Shown: piece after piece, positions 14,011 through 21,087 of the stretch
How the letters are laid out: every line of letters begins with the position of its first letter
Position numbering within the stretch: position 1 is the first letter of the stretch
From: Eggerthella sp. CAG:209
Lineage (GTDB): Bacteria > Actinomycetota > Coriobacteriia > Coriobacteriales > Eggerthellaceae
Length of the DNA stretch: 33,999 bases
Direction: 5' to 3'
Assembly (NCBI GenBank): GCA_000436075.1
Contig: FR884606.1
Location: 4,234-38,232 of the forward strand
The notes under the pieces: generated by a model
What the model saw: the letters and a program-made list of their open reading frames with translations, nothing else
What the model was told of the DNA's origin: nothing
Database searches by the model: none
Made by a program: the position numbers and the translations under genes

Positions 14011-15219
14011 TTATTCCTCGACGCTTTCGAGAATATGGCCCATCTTTTCCTTCTTCGTTTTCAGGTAGAAACGGTCGTGGTCGGTCGCAGGCATCTGAAT
14101 CGGCACACGATCGGTGATTTCGAGACCGAACTCGGAGAGCTGATAAACCTTATCGGGGTTATTGGTCAGAAGACGCATGGTCTTCACGCCCAAATCGCGC
14201 AGGATCTGCGCGCCGATGAAGTACTCGCGTTCATCTCCCTTGAAGCCCAGTGCAAGATTTGCTTCAAGCGTATCCATGCCCTTGTCTTGCAACTCGTAAG
14301 CGCGAAGCTTGTTTACCAGGCCGATGCCACGACCTTCCTGACGCATATACAGAACTACGCCACGGCCCTCTTCGTTAACCGCGCGCATAGCAGAAGCGAA
14401 TTGATCGCCGCAATCGCAGCGCAAGGAGCCGAATGCATCGCCAGTAAGGCATTCCGAGTGAACGCGAACCAGCAGATCTTCCCCATCGGCGATATCGCCT
14501 TTAACCAGAGCAACATGGTGCTCGCCATTGAGCTTATTGATGTAAGCGTATGCACGGAAGTCGCCATACTTGGTGGGCATCTTGGTATCAGCCACACGCT
14601 CTACGAGTTTGTCGTGCTTCTTGCGATAATCTTGAAGTGCCTTAATCGATATGAACTTCAAATCCCACTTCTCGGCAAGCTCGATAAGTTCGGGGGTGCG
14701 CATCATCGTGCCGTCATCGCGCATGATCTCGCAGCACAAGCCGCACTCCTTCAAACCGGCAAGACGCATCAGGTCTACCGTTGCCTCGGTGTGGCCATTG
14801 CGCTCAAGGACACCGTTAGGCTTTGCCATCAGCGGGAACATGTGGCCAGGACGACGAAAATCCTCAGGACGAGCATTCTCATCAACGCACTTTCGAGCCG
14901 TATAGCCACGTTCCTCAGCAGAAATGCCGGTCGTGGTGTCAACGTGATCGATCGAAACAGTAAATGCCGTTTCATGATTGTCGGTATTGGTGGTTACCAT
15001 CTGAGGGAACATGAGCTTACGGCACAGATCGATGCTCATGGGCATGCAGATCAGGCCCTTTGCATATTTCGCCATGAAATTCACGTTTTCGGTTGTAGCG
15101 AATTCTGCGGCGCAGATAAAATCGCCCTCGTTTTCGCGATCAGGATCATCGGTGCACAAGATCACCTTTCCCTGGCGAAGATCTTCCAAAGCCTCTTCAA
15201 TGGTACTGAACTGGAACAT
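14011..15219 (-). CDS. ribBA: Bifunctional 3,4-dihydroxy-2-butanone 4-phosphate synthase / GTP cyclohydrolase II
   Basis: A 402-residue fusion that supplies both precursors of riboflavin. The RibB half (about residues 1-205) carries DDPDRENEGD (24-33), HVDTTTGISAEERG and RRPGHMFPL. The RibA half (about 208-402) carries the zinc cysteines C257, C268 and C270 in CLTGDAFGSLRCDCG and the RQEGRGIGLVNKL segment. Start: ATG 15219 with GAGG six bases upstream. The frame opens earlier at a TTG (15249), but the protein family starts at FQFSTIEEAL. It lies between ribE and ribH on the same strand. All key residues of both activities are present. Confidence 0.97.
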   Translation of the reverse strand: MFQFSTIEEALEDLRQGKVILCTDDPDRENEGDFICAAEFATTENVNFMAKYAKGLICMPMSIDLCRKLMFPQMVTTNTDNHETAFTVSIDHVDTTTGISAEERGYTARKCVDENARPEDFRRPGHMFPLMAKPNGVLERNGHTEATVDLMRLAGLKECGLCCEIMRDDGTMMRTPELIELAEKWDLKFISIKALQDYRKKHDKLVERVADTKMPTKYGDFRAYAYINKLNGEHHVALVKGDIADGEDLLVRVHSECLTGDAFGSLRCDCGDQFASAMRAVNEEGRGVVLYMRQEGRGIGLVNKLRAYELQDKGMDTLEANLALGFKGDEREYFIGAQILRDLGVKTMRLLTNNPDKVYQLSEFGLEITDRVPIQMPATDHDRFYLKTKKEKMGHILESVEE

Positions 15220-15294
15220 TGCTATCCTCTCATGCCTCCCACACCGCAATGGGGGGGGAGGCGATTGTCTTGTTTTGTTATAGGAGCCCAGCCG

Positions 15295-16014
15295 CTAAAA
15301 GCCGTTGCTCAACAGAAATTCTTTCGTGATACCGCCCTGCTTTTGCGATGCGGCACCATTTGCCTTCTCGACATAGGGGCTCACTGCCGAAGCGGATTGA
15401 CGGACTGTTTCACCTGCAAGCTCCGGCGAACAAGCCAGAAGGCGTTCGACGTATTTGCCAACACAGTCGTTTTCAAGATTCACCACATCGCCCACATGTT
15501 TGGTGACCAAATTGGTCTGAGCCCGTGTGTGCGGAATGATGGAAACGCTGAAACTCTCAGAGTCAACTTTCGCAACAGTAAGGCTGATGCCATCTATGGC
15601 AATAGAGCCTTTTTCAACAATAAAGCGAAGGATGGAAGCGTCGCATCCGATGCGATACCACACAGCATTGTCGTCCTCGTCAATGCTTTTCACGGTACCC
15701 ACGCCGTCGATATGACCCGAAACGATATGACCGCCGAAACGTCCGCCAGCGAGCATGGCGCGCTCCAGGTTCACGGGACTTCCCGGGCGCAGCGCACCCA
15801 AAGACGAACGGTTCAGGGTTTCGTGCATGACATCGGCCGAAAAGCTGCTGCGCGTAAAACCGGTTACGGTAAGGCAAACACCATTGGTTGCAATGCTGTC
15901 ACCCAGATGAACATCCTCAAGTATCTTCGAAGCTGCAACGGTAAGCACGCAGGAATGGGCGCCTTTGCGAATGGAAGCCACTTTGCCCACTTCTTCCACA
16001 ATGCCGGTGAACAT
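15295..16014 (-). CDS. ribE: Riboflavin synthase (alpha subunit)
   Basis: A 239-residue protein with the duplicated lumazine-binding barrel. The first half starts MFTGIVEEVGKV with GDSIATNGVCLTV, and the second has GGHIVSGHIDGVG and KGSIAIDGISLTV. It dismutates two lumazines into riboflavin and the pyrimidine precursor. It is about 25-40 residues longer than usual because of a Ser/Ala-rich C-terminal tail after about residue 195 (LLACSPELAG onward), which is not part of the catalytic fold. Its ATG follows the ribD stop directly, with GAGGTGA inside the end of ribD, which points to translational coupling. Confidence 0.96.
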   Translation of the reverse strand: MFTGIVEEVGKVASIRKGAHSCVLTVAASKILEDVHLGDSIATNGVCLTVTGFTRSSFSADVMHETLNRSSLGALRPGSPVNLERAMLAGGRFGGHIVSGHIDGVGTVKSIDEDDNAVWYRIGCDASILRFIVEKGSIAIDGISLTVAKVDSESFSVSIIPHTRAQTNLVTKHVGDVVNLENDCVGKYVERLLACSPELAGETVRQSASAVSPYVEKANGAASQKQGGITKEFLLSNGF

Positions 16015-17268
16015 TTACTTCACCTCGCATTCAATGAGCAGATCTCGACCGAGCTGTGTCACCTTTGGATCGGACAGCTCAATGGCGTACTTGGGAGCCT
16101 CGACACCTAAGCCCCCTACCGGGCTCGGCGCTGCTGCACCGCCGAAGATCTTCGGGGCTACGTATGCCTGCACGCAAGAAACCACCTCATAGGCCAAAAC
16201 CGACCAGTTGATTTCTGCGCCACCTTCGACAATCACGCTATCGATACCAAGCTCTCCGAGCTTTTCCATTAGGATCTCGATGTCGACATGGCCTGCCGCC
16301 TCGGGAACCACGATGATGTCACATTCACGCTCACGATACGGCAGGTGCTTTTCCAGATCGCGTTCGCAGGTTGCTATGTACGTGGGGATCTCTGCAGCCG
16401 TCCTCACCACCTGAGAATCGAGTGGCGTACGTAACCGCGTGTCGCAAATGATGCGGATAGGGTTCGAGCAACGGGGCTTGAAGGTGCCGAATCCACGCAG
16501 AGTAGAGTCGGCGCAACCCTCCAGGTCGGCTTCAAAAGCAGCCTCGTCTTCCGCCATTTCCCTTTCAAGCAGATCCTCAAAATCGGATTCATCAACCACT
16601 TGCAGCTCTTCTACGTCGGAAGATTCAAAGCTGTCCAATCGGCAGGTAAGCAACGGATCGTCCTTGATAACGGTGTTGACACCCACCATGATAGCGGCAT
16701 AGCGTTGACGATCTGCATGAACGCGCTTGCGAGCCTCCTCGCCCGTAATCCACTTCGATTTGCCGCTCCTTGTGGCGATCTTGCCATCTAGTGTCATCGC
16801 GTACTTCAAGATGACATAGGGTTTTCCCGTTTCGATGTAATGGAAAAACGCTCGGTTGATTTCTTGGCATTCCTCAACCAAGACACCCTGAACAACTTCG
16901 ATACCTGCCGCCTGGAGCTGGGCAACGCCGCCGCCATCAACCTTGGGGTTGGGATCAGGGGCGCCCATAACCACTCGAGCGATGCCTGCCTCAATCAGCG
17001 CTTCAGTGCACGGGGGCGTTTTGCCGGTATGGCAACAAGGCTCGAGCGTTACGTAGATAGTTGCACCTTCGGTGGCTTCACCTCGTTGGCGGCAATCGGC
17101 AAGAGCCTGACGCTCAGCATGGAGTTCGCCGAAAGCGGGATGCCAGCCTTCGCCGATAATTCGACCATCGCGTACCACAACTGCTCCAACAAGAGGATTG
17201 GGATTGACCCACCCGGCACCGCGCATAGCAAGCTCCAAAGCTCGCTGCATGTACTCCTCGTCAGTCAA
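16015..17268 (-). CDS. ribD: Bifunctional pyrimidine deaminase / reductase RibD
   Basis: The first riboflavin-operon gene, 417 residues. The N-terminal deaminase has the zinc site H50-A-E and C78/C87 in PCCHTGKTPPC. The C-terminal reductase has VILKYAMTLDGKIATRSG, ITGEEAR and VEGGAEINWS. Start: TTG 17268 with AAAGGAGGTG upstream; the next in-frame ATG (MQRALELA) is a weaker alternative, and the longer frame runs into the riboswitch terminator. RibD proteins are commonly about 360 residues. Here a roughly 55-residue acidic insertion (about residues 212-267, rich in Asp/Glu) separates DDPLLTCRL from NPIRIICDTRLRTP. It converts diaminopyrimidine to the ribitylamino-uracil phosphate. Confidence 0.95.
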   Translation of the reverse strand: MTDEEYMQRALELAMRGAGWVNPNPLVGAVVVRDGRIIGEGWHPAFGELHAERQALADCRQRGEATEGATIYVTLEPCCHTGKTPPCTEALIEAGIARVVMGAPDPNPKVDGGGVAQLQAAGIEVVQGVLVEECQEINRAFFHYIETGKPYVILKYAMTLDGKIATRSGKSKWITGEEARKRVHADRQRYAAIMVGVNTVIKDDPLLTCRLDSFESSDVEELQVVDESDFEDLLEREMAEDEAAFEADLEGCADSTLRGFGTFKPRCSNPIRIICDTRLRTPLDSQVVRTAAEIPTYIATCERDLEKHLPYRERECDIIVVPEAAGHVDIEILMEKLGELGIDSVIVEGGAEINWSVLAYEVVSCVQAYVAPKIFGGAAAPSPVGGLGVEAPKYAIELSDPKVTQLGRDLLIECEVK

Positions 17269-17349
17269 GGAACTGCACCTCCTTTCATATTCGTTGTCGC
17301 GAATACCATCTTGAGTGGGTAAGCGACGAACGGAGATGCATCCTGCATG

Positions 17350-17383
17350 AAAAAAGCCCTGGAACATAACGTTCCAGGGCTTT
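17350..17383 (-). terminator. FMN-riboswitch expression-platform terminator
   Basis: An 11-bp stem, AGCCCTGGAAC (17355-17365) with its complement at 17370-17380, is followed by TTTTTT on the minus strand. It lies between the FMN aptamer and ribD, so FMN binding should favour this terminator and stop transcription of the operon. The free aptamer would let an antiterminator form. Confidence 0.9.
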
Positions 17384-17426
17384 CACATGACAAACAAGCA
17401 CGGCCAAACGACCGATCCGATTCATC

Positions 17427-17573
17427 GTCTTCTTCCATCCGGACTGTAACCGTTGGCTCTGGATTTTCACCAGATCAGCCTTGCTTGCACAAGGGTCGCG
17501 GGCTTCGCAATTGCTTCCTTGCAGAAGATTTCGCGCTACCGCCAGTGAGGAGTTTCACCTCGCCCTGAAGACC
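17427..17573 (-). ncRNA. FMN riboswitch (RFN element)
   Basis: The minus strand contains the RFN landmarks in order: P1 strand GTCTTC (17567-17572), AGGGCGAGGTGAAACTCC, ACTGGCGGTAGCGCG, AAGCCCGCGA, GATCTGGTGAAAATCCAG, GCCAACGGTTACAGTCCGGAT and closing P1 GAAGAC (17427-17432). This is a highly conserved aptamer that binds FMN. It stands between the promoter and the riboswitch terminator, ahead of ribD, so it gives end-product control of the whole rib operon. Confidence 0.97.
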
Positions 17574-17593
17574 GTATTCATTTTCCATTGGTT

Positions 17594-17621
17594 ACTATAG
17601 CGCACTACAGTGCCCCGTCAA
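17594..17621 (-). promoter_or_regulatory. Promoter of the riboflavin operon
   Basis: On the minus strand -35 TTGACG (17616-17621), 16-bp spacer, -10 TATAGT (17594-17599). Transcription would start about 15 nt before the riboswitch. The -35 directly abuts the T-run of the por terminator. Confidence 0.8.
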
Positions 17622-17656
17622 GAAAAAAAGCCGCGAGATTGTGCATCTCGCGGCTT
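17622..17656 (-). terminator. Terminator of the por operon
   Basis: A perfect 10-bp stem AGCCGCGAGA (17629-17638) with its complement 17646-17655, and TTTTTTT on the minus strand right after. It lies 47 bp past the porB stop codon. Confidence 0.92.
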
Positions 17657-17702
17657 AGTTAGACAGCCTTACTTGGGAATCAGCTTAGCCCAAGCACTGC
17701 GC

Positions 17703-18647
17703 TTACAGATCCTTTGAGCCTTCTACACGACCCTCAAGGTAAGCCCAGAAATCATCAACGTCTTGCTGGATCTCTTCTAACAGAGCTTCGTTGCCAGGCT
17801 TGAAGAGGTGCTTGAAGCGACCCTGAGGCTTCAGGAAGTCCTTTACCGGAATAAGGTTCTTATCGCGAACCGGAGTGAGTTTCCACTTGCCGTTCTCAAC
17901 CTCGAACAAAGGCCAGAACTTGGAGTTTACCGCCATGCGGCAAATCTCTGCGGTCATGCTGGAATCGATGCGCCAGCCACGGGGGCAAGGCGCCATAACG
18001 TTCAAGAAAGCAGGACCGTCAACGGCAATTGCCTTTTCCGCCTTGCTTACCAGGTCACGCCAGTTGCCTACGGTTGCCTGAGCAACATAGGGAACACCAT
18101 GGGCTGCCATGATGGAGGTAAGATCCTTGCGCTTCTGGGGCTTGCCCTGCTGCTCCTTACCAACCTCAGACGTAGTTGCCCATGCACCCTTAGGGGTTGC
18201 AGAAGAACGCTGAATGCCCGTGTTCATGTATGCGCCGTTGTCGTAGCAGACATACACGATATCGTGACCACGCTCCATAGCGCCAGACAGAGACTGCAAA
18301 CCAATGTCGTAGGTGCCACCGTCACCGCCGAAGGCAACGAACTTGATCTTCTTGTCAGCAGGGATCTTGCCTGCACGCTGAAGGCCCTTGTAGGCTGCCT
18401 CAACGCCAGAAATAGTTGCGCCCGCATTTGCGAATGCATTGTGAATGAACGGAACGTTCCACGCGTTGTCGGGATAGATGGAAGTAGACACTTCCAGGCA
18501 GCCCGTTGCCGAGCAGCACACAACGTCGTAGTCATTGCGGCCCATGAGGACCTGACGCACTGCCATAGATGCGCCACAACCGCCACACAGGCGATGGCCA
18601 GGAGCCAAGTCGTCGGGGCGGGCAGAAAGTTGCTTGATGTTTGCCAT
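17703..18647 (-). CDS. porB: 2-oxoacid:ferredoxin oxidoreductase, beta subunit (pyruvate type)
   Basis: The 314-residue TPP-binding subunit. The pattern LCGGCGASMAVRQVL is the N-terminal cysteine/TPP region. VAFGGDGGTYDIGLQSLSG followed by YDNGAYMNTGIQRS is the TPP-pyrophosphate/magnesium site, and SSATPKGAW follows. With PorA, PorD and PorG it oxidises 2-oxoacids (most likely pyruvate) to acyl-CoA and CO2 with reduction of ferredoxin. Start: ATG 18647 has AAGGGG six bases upstream; the longer frame to 18719 overlaps porA and has no such site. It is the last gene of the operon and is followed by a strong terminator. The substrate could also be another 2-oxoacid; pyruvate is the family default. 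Confidence 0.92.
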   Translation of the reverse strand: MANIKQLSARPDDLAPGHRLCGGCGASMAVRQVLMGRNDYDVVCCSATGCLEVSTSIYPDNAWNVPFIHNAFANAGATISGVEAAYKGLQRAGKIPADKKIKFVAFGGDGGTYDIGLQSLSGAMERGHDIVYVCYDNGAYMNTGIQRSSATPKGAWATTSEVGKEQQGKPQKRKDLTSIMAAHGVPYVAQATVGNWRDLVSKAEKAIAVDGPAFLNVMAPCPRGWRIDSSMTAEICRMAVNSKFWPLFEVENGKWKLTPVRDKNLIPVKDFLKPQGRFKHLFKPGNEALLEEIQQDVDDFWAYLEGRVEGSKDL

Positions 18648-18657
18648 TGGATGCCCC

Positions 18658-19845
18658 TTACTCTTCGATGCCGAGATACTTGATGGAACCGTCGCCCTCG
18701 CCCGCAGCGCGCGCCTCAAGGTCAGAGAACACGGTGTTCATCTGCTCGAGGGTGATGTCTGCGCCGCCAAGGCCCACAACGTAATCGTTGACAAGAGCGT
18801 CAACCCCATTTGCGTGGAAGGCAGAGCGGACCTCGAGCGCCAAAGGAGCATGCGGGGAACCGTAGGAATCGGAGCGATCCAAAACAGCCACAGCCTTAGC
18901 ATTTTTGCAAGCTTCAGCAATCTGCTTTGCAGGGAACGGACGGAAGATGCGAGGACGAACAACACCGACCTTTTTGCCCTGCTCGCGAAGCTTGCGGGCC
19001 TGGAAACGAGCATTGCCTGCGCAAGAGCCCAAAACAACGATGATGAAATCAGCGTCTTCGGTACCCCATGCATCAACCAGCTCGAACGGACGACCCGTGA
19101 TTTCAGCCCATTCCTTGCCATGGCGTTCAAAAGCTTCCATGGCATTGTCGAGCGCGTGACGCTCGGTGAGCTTGTACTTCATGTAGCCGTTGCCAAGCGT
19201 TGCAAACATGCCTTGGCCAACAGGATTTTCGGTATCGAGAAGAGGGTACTTCGGCTCGTAATTGCCTACGAAATCTTTTACTACCTGATCTTCTTCCATC
19301 ACGCAGCAATCCATAGCATGCGTGGTAACAAAGCCATCGAGAGTGGTGAGAATGGGAAGCAGAACATTGGGATCTTCGGCAACCTTGAATGCAATGATAG
19401 TGTTGTCGTAAGCCTCCTGAGCGGTTTCGGCAAACATCATGCCCCAACCGCAGTCACGAGCGCTCATGATGTCGGAATGATCGCCGTGGATGTTAATAGG
19501 AGCAGAAAGCGCACGATTGGCGTTTGCCATAACGATGGGGCAACGCATGCCGGACGCAATGTGCAGTTCCTCCCACATGTAGGCCAAGCCCTGGGAGCTT
19601 GTCGCGGTTGCAACACGTGCACCAGCAGCAGATGCACCAATACATGCAGAAAGCGCAGAATGCTCGGATTCGGTGGGAACGTATTCGGTGGTTACCTTTC
19701 CGTCTGCAACGAACTTCGCATAGCCCTCAACAATGGTGGTCTGAGGAGTAATGGGGTATGCCGCCATAACATCGGGATTAACCTGACGGAAGGCATCTGC
19801 CACCATCTGGTTACCCGTAGCGGAGAACATCTTCTTTTCGGCCAT
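18658..19845 (-). CDS. porA: 2-oxoacid:ferredoxin oxidoreductase, alpha subunit (pyruvate type)
   Basis: A 395-residue alpha subunit. The N-terminal half holds the substrate-side TPP contacts: AAYPITPQTTIVEGYAKF, ESEHSALSACIGASAAGAR, ATSSQGLAYMWEELHIASG and a conserved ANRALSAPINIHGDHSD. The C-terminal half is the domain II transketolase-like fold (IIVVLGSCAGNAR, VGVVRPRIFRPFPAKQI, AVLDRSDSYGS). GGGGGAG stands before the ATG. It is translated two bases after porD and eleven bases ahead of porB, so stoichiometric expression is likely. Length and motifs are complete. Confidence 0.93.
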   Translation of the reverse strand: MAEKKMFSATGNQMVADAFRQVNPDVMAAYPITPQTTIVEGYAKFVADGKVTTEYVPTESEHSALSACIGASAAGARVATATSSQGLAYMWEELHIASGMRCPIVMANANRALSAPINIHGDHSDIMSARDCGWGMMFAETAQEAYDNTIIAFKVAEDPNVLLPILTTLDGFVTTHAMDCCVMEEDQVVKDFVGNYEPKYPLLDTENPVGQGMFATLGNGYMKYKLTERHALDNAMEAFERHGKEWAEITGRPFELVDAWGTEDADFIIVVLGSCAGNARFQARKLREQGKKVGVVRPRIFRPFPAKQIAEACKNAKAVAVLDRSDSYGSPHAPLALEVRSAFHANGVDALVNDYVVGLGGADITLEQMNTVFSDLEARAAGEGDGSIKYLGIEE

Positions 19846-19847
19846 GG

Positions 19848-20186
19848 TTACTCCCCCTTCGTTTCCTGCTCCTGGGCTTCAGCCTCGGAGATAAGCTCGA
19901 GTGCGCCGAATTTGCACTCCTGAACGCAAACGCCGCAGCCCTTGCAATGGAACAGGTCGATGCCCGTCATTGCGCCGTCTTTAACCTCAATAGAGGAATC
20001 GGGGCAGTAAGCCCAGCACAGCATACAGTTGGAGCATTTCTCGGAATCCCAGATAGGACGATTGGAGCGCCAACCGCCGGTGTAGCAGTTGGTTGACGTA
20101 CCACCTTCGGGGCATACATAACCGGTCGGGAACTCTTCGGGCTTCCAGTTTTCGTAGTTGGAGCCATCAAACTGGTACTTGGACAT
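19848..20186 (-). CDS. porD: 2-oxoacid:ferredoxin oxidoreductase, delta (2[4Fe-4S] ferredoxin) subunit
   Basis: A 112-residue ferredoxin-like subunit with two 4Fe-4S motifs, CSNCMLCWAYCP and CKGCGVCVQECK, in the second half. The N-terminal half (WKPEEFPTGYVCPEGGTS) is the usual PorD extension. The Glu-rich tail is QEQETKGE. It passes electrons from the TPP site to soluble ferredoxin. AGGAGGT precedes the ATG, which overlaps the porG stop by one base (TAATG). Confidence 0.94.
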   Translation of the reverse strand: MSKYQFDGSNYENWKPEEFPTGYVCPEGGTSTNCYTGGWRSNRPIWDSEKCSNCMLCWAYCPDSSIEVKDGAMTGIDLFHCKGCGVCVQECKFGALELISEAEAQEQETKGE

Positions 20187-20758
20187 TACTCTTGCACCTC
20201 CTGATAAGCGCGCTCAACGGAGGCGAGGTTCGCGTCGATCATTTCCTGGGAGAACTTCTTGCCGAAGGTGATAACCAGGCGTTCCTTGACCTTTTCGACC
20301 GGGAAAAGACCCGTGATCTTAGCCAATGCGCCTACGATCGGGGTATTGGGCATGTCCTTCTTGATGGTTGCAAGCGCAATGCCCGAAGCATCAACTACAG
20401 CAACACGCATGCTTTCGGGAGCGCCTACCGCTGCACGGGCTTCAGCAGCCGTCATTGTGGTGTTGAATAGGAGGATACCGTCTTCGGGCATACCTTCCAT
20501 TACGTCCGTAGAAGCCAACAGGGTGTCATCCATGATGATGACGATGTCGGGATTCTGAATGTTGTTGTGAACCTCGATGGGATCACTGGATACACGCGTA
20601 TACGCCTTCAGGGGTGCTCCCGTACGCTCCGGGCCATATTCGGGCATAGCCTGGATGTAGTTGCCCTGCAGCAGTGCCGTGTCCGCGACAAGCTTCGCCG
20701 CCGTAACCGCACCTTGGCCAGCACGTGCATGCCAGCGGATTTCGGTCAACTGTGACAT
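20186..20758 (-). CDS. porG: 2-oxoacid:ferredoxin oxidoreductase, gamma subunit
   Basis: A 190-residue gamma subunit. The start ATG 20758 has AGGAGAGGT directly upstream, and the frame begins MSQLTEIRWHARAGQGAVTA, the typical gamma start with the glycine-rich turn. EYGPERTGAP, DTLLASTDVM and the C-terminal FGKKFSQEMIDANL follow. The longer frame to 20971 has no binding site and runs back through the operon leader. It is the first gene of the porG-porD-porA-porB operon, the order common in bacteria and archaea with the four-subunit enzyme. Confidence 0.93.
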   Translation of the reverse strand: MSQLTEIRWHARAGQGAVTAAKLVADTALLQGNYIQAMPEYGPERTGAPLKAYTRVSSDPIEVHNNIQNPDIVIIMDDTLLASTDVMEGMPEDGILLFNTTMTAAEARAAVGAPESMRVAVVDASGIALATIKKDMPNTPIVGALAKITGLFPVEKVKERLVITFGKKFSQEMIDANLASVERAYQEVQE

Positions 20759-20973
20759 ACCTCTCCTCTCGCTTAAGGTTTGCTTTTTAGAAAGCTTCTT
20801 AATTGTACCGACCACACGTTTTCGCCCTGGAGGGTTTCCGAACGTGTTAGATATAGCTCGGTAGACGGAATTCGGCAGTTGCCACTGGTTGGGTTGTCGG
20901 GGCGAACGGCAGGTAATCGAAATTAGTACCCTTTTAGTACCTCGCAAAAAACTCGATATTCTTTTTCCCAATT
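20759..20973 (-). promoter_or_regulatory. porG leader with repeats
   Basis: The por leader holds two features. One is a direct repeat of 8 bases, TTAGTACC on the plus strand (20923-20930 and 20934-20941). The other is a nested hairpin in which ACACGTT (20814-20820) pairs with AACGTGT (20841-20847) and encloses a CCCT/AGGG stem. TACAAT at 20804-20809 on the minus strand is a possible -10 without a clear -35. No gene is seen between porG and the terminator at 20974. Confidence 0.4.
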
Positions 20974-21012
20974 GAAAAACGGACCAAACAAGACGAGCTC
21001 ATTTGATCCGTT
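20974..21012 (-). terminator. Terminator after the large membrane protein
   Basis: An 11-bp stem (20978-20988 with 21002-21012, one G-U) is followed on the minus strand by TTTTTCAA. It lies about 75 bp past the stop at 21088; the stretch 21013-21087 shows nothing else. Confidence 0.75.
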
Positions 21013-21087
21013 GATTCGTTCAATGCAATCAAGGCAACTTCACGAGCCTCACATTGCTATACGACGTTGCACTACAGGACCTAACAC

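Noticed and set aside
14035..16110. 691-codon open frame on the plus strand across ribBA and ribE
   Set aside because: It is antisense to two complete riboflavin genes with all catalytic motifs, has no recognisable domain and arises from the codon pattern of the minus-strand genes.
18634..19923. 429-codon plus-strand frame over porA
   Set aside because: Antisense shadow of porA, which has a ribosome binding site and full family motifs.
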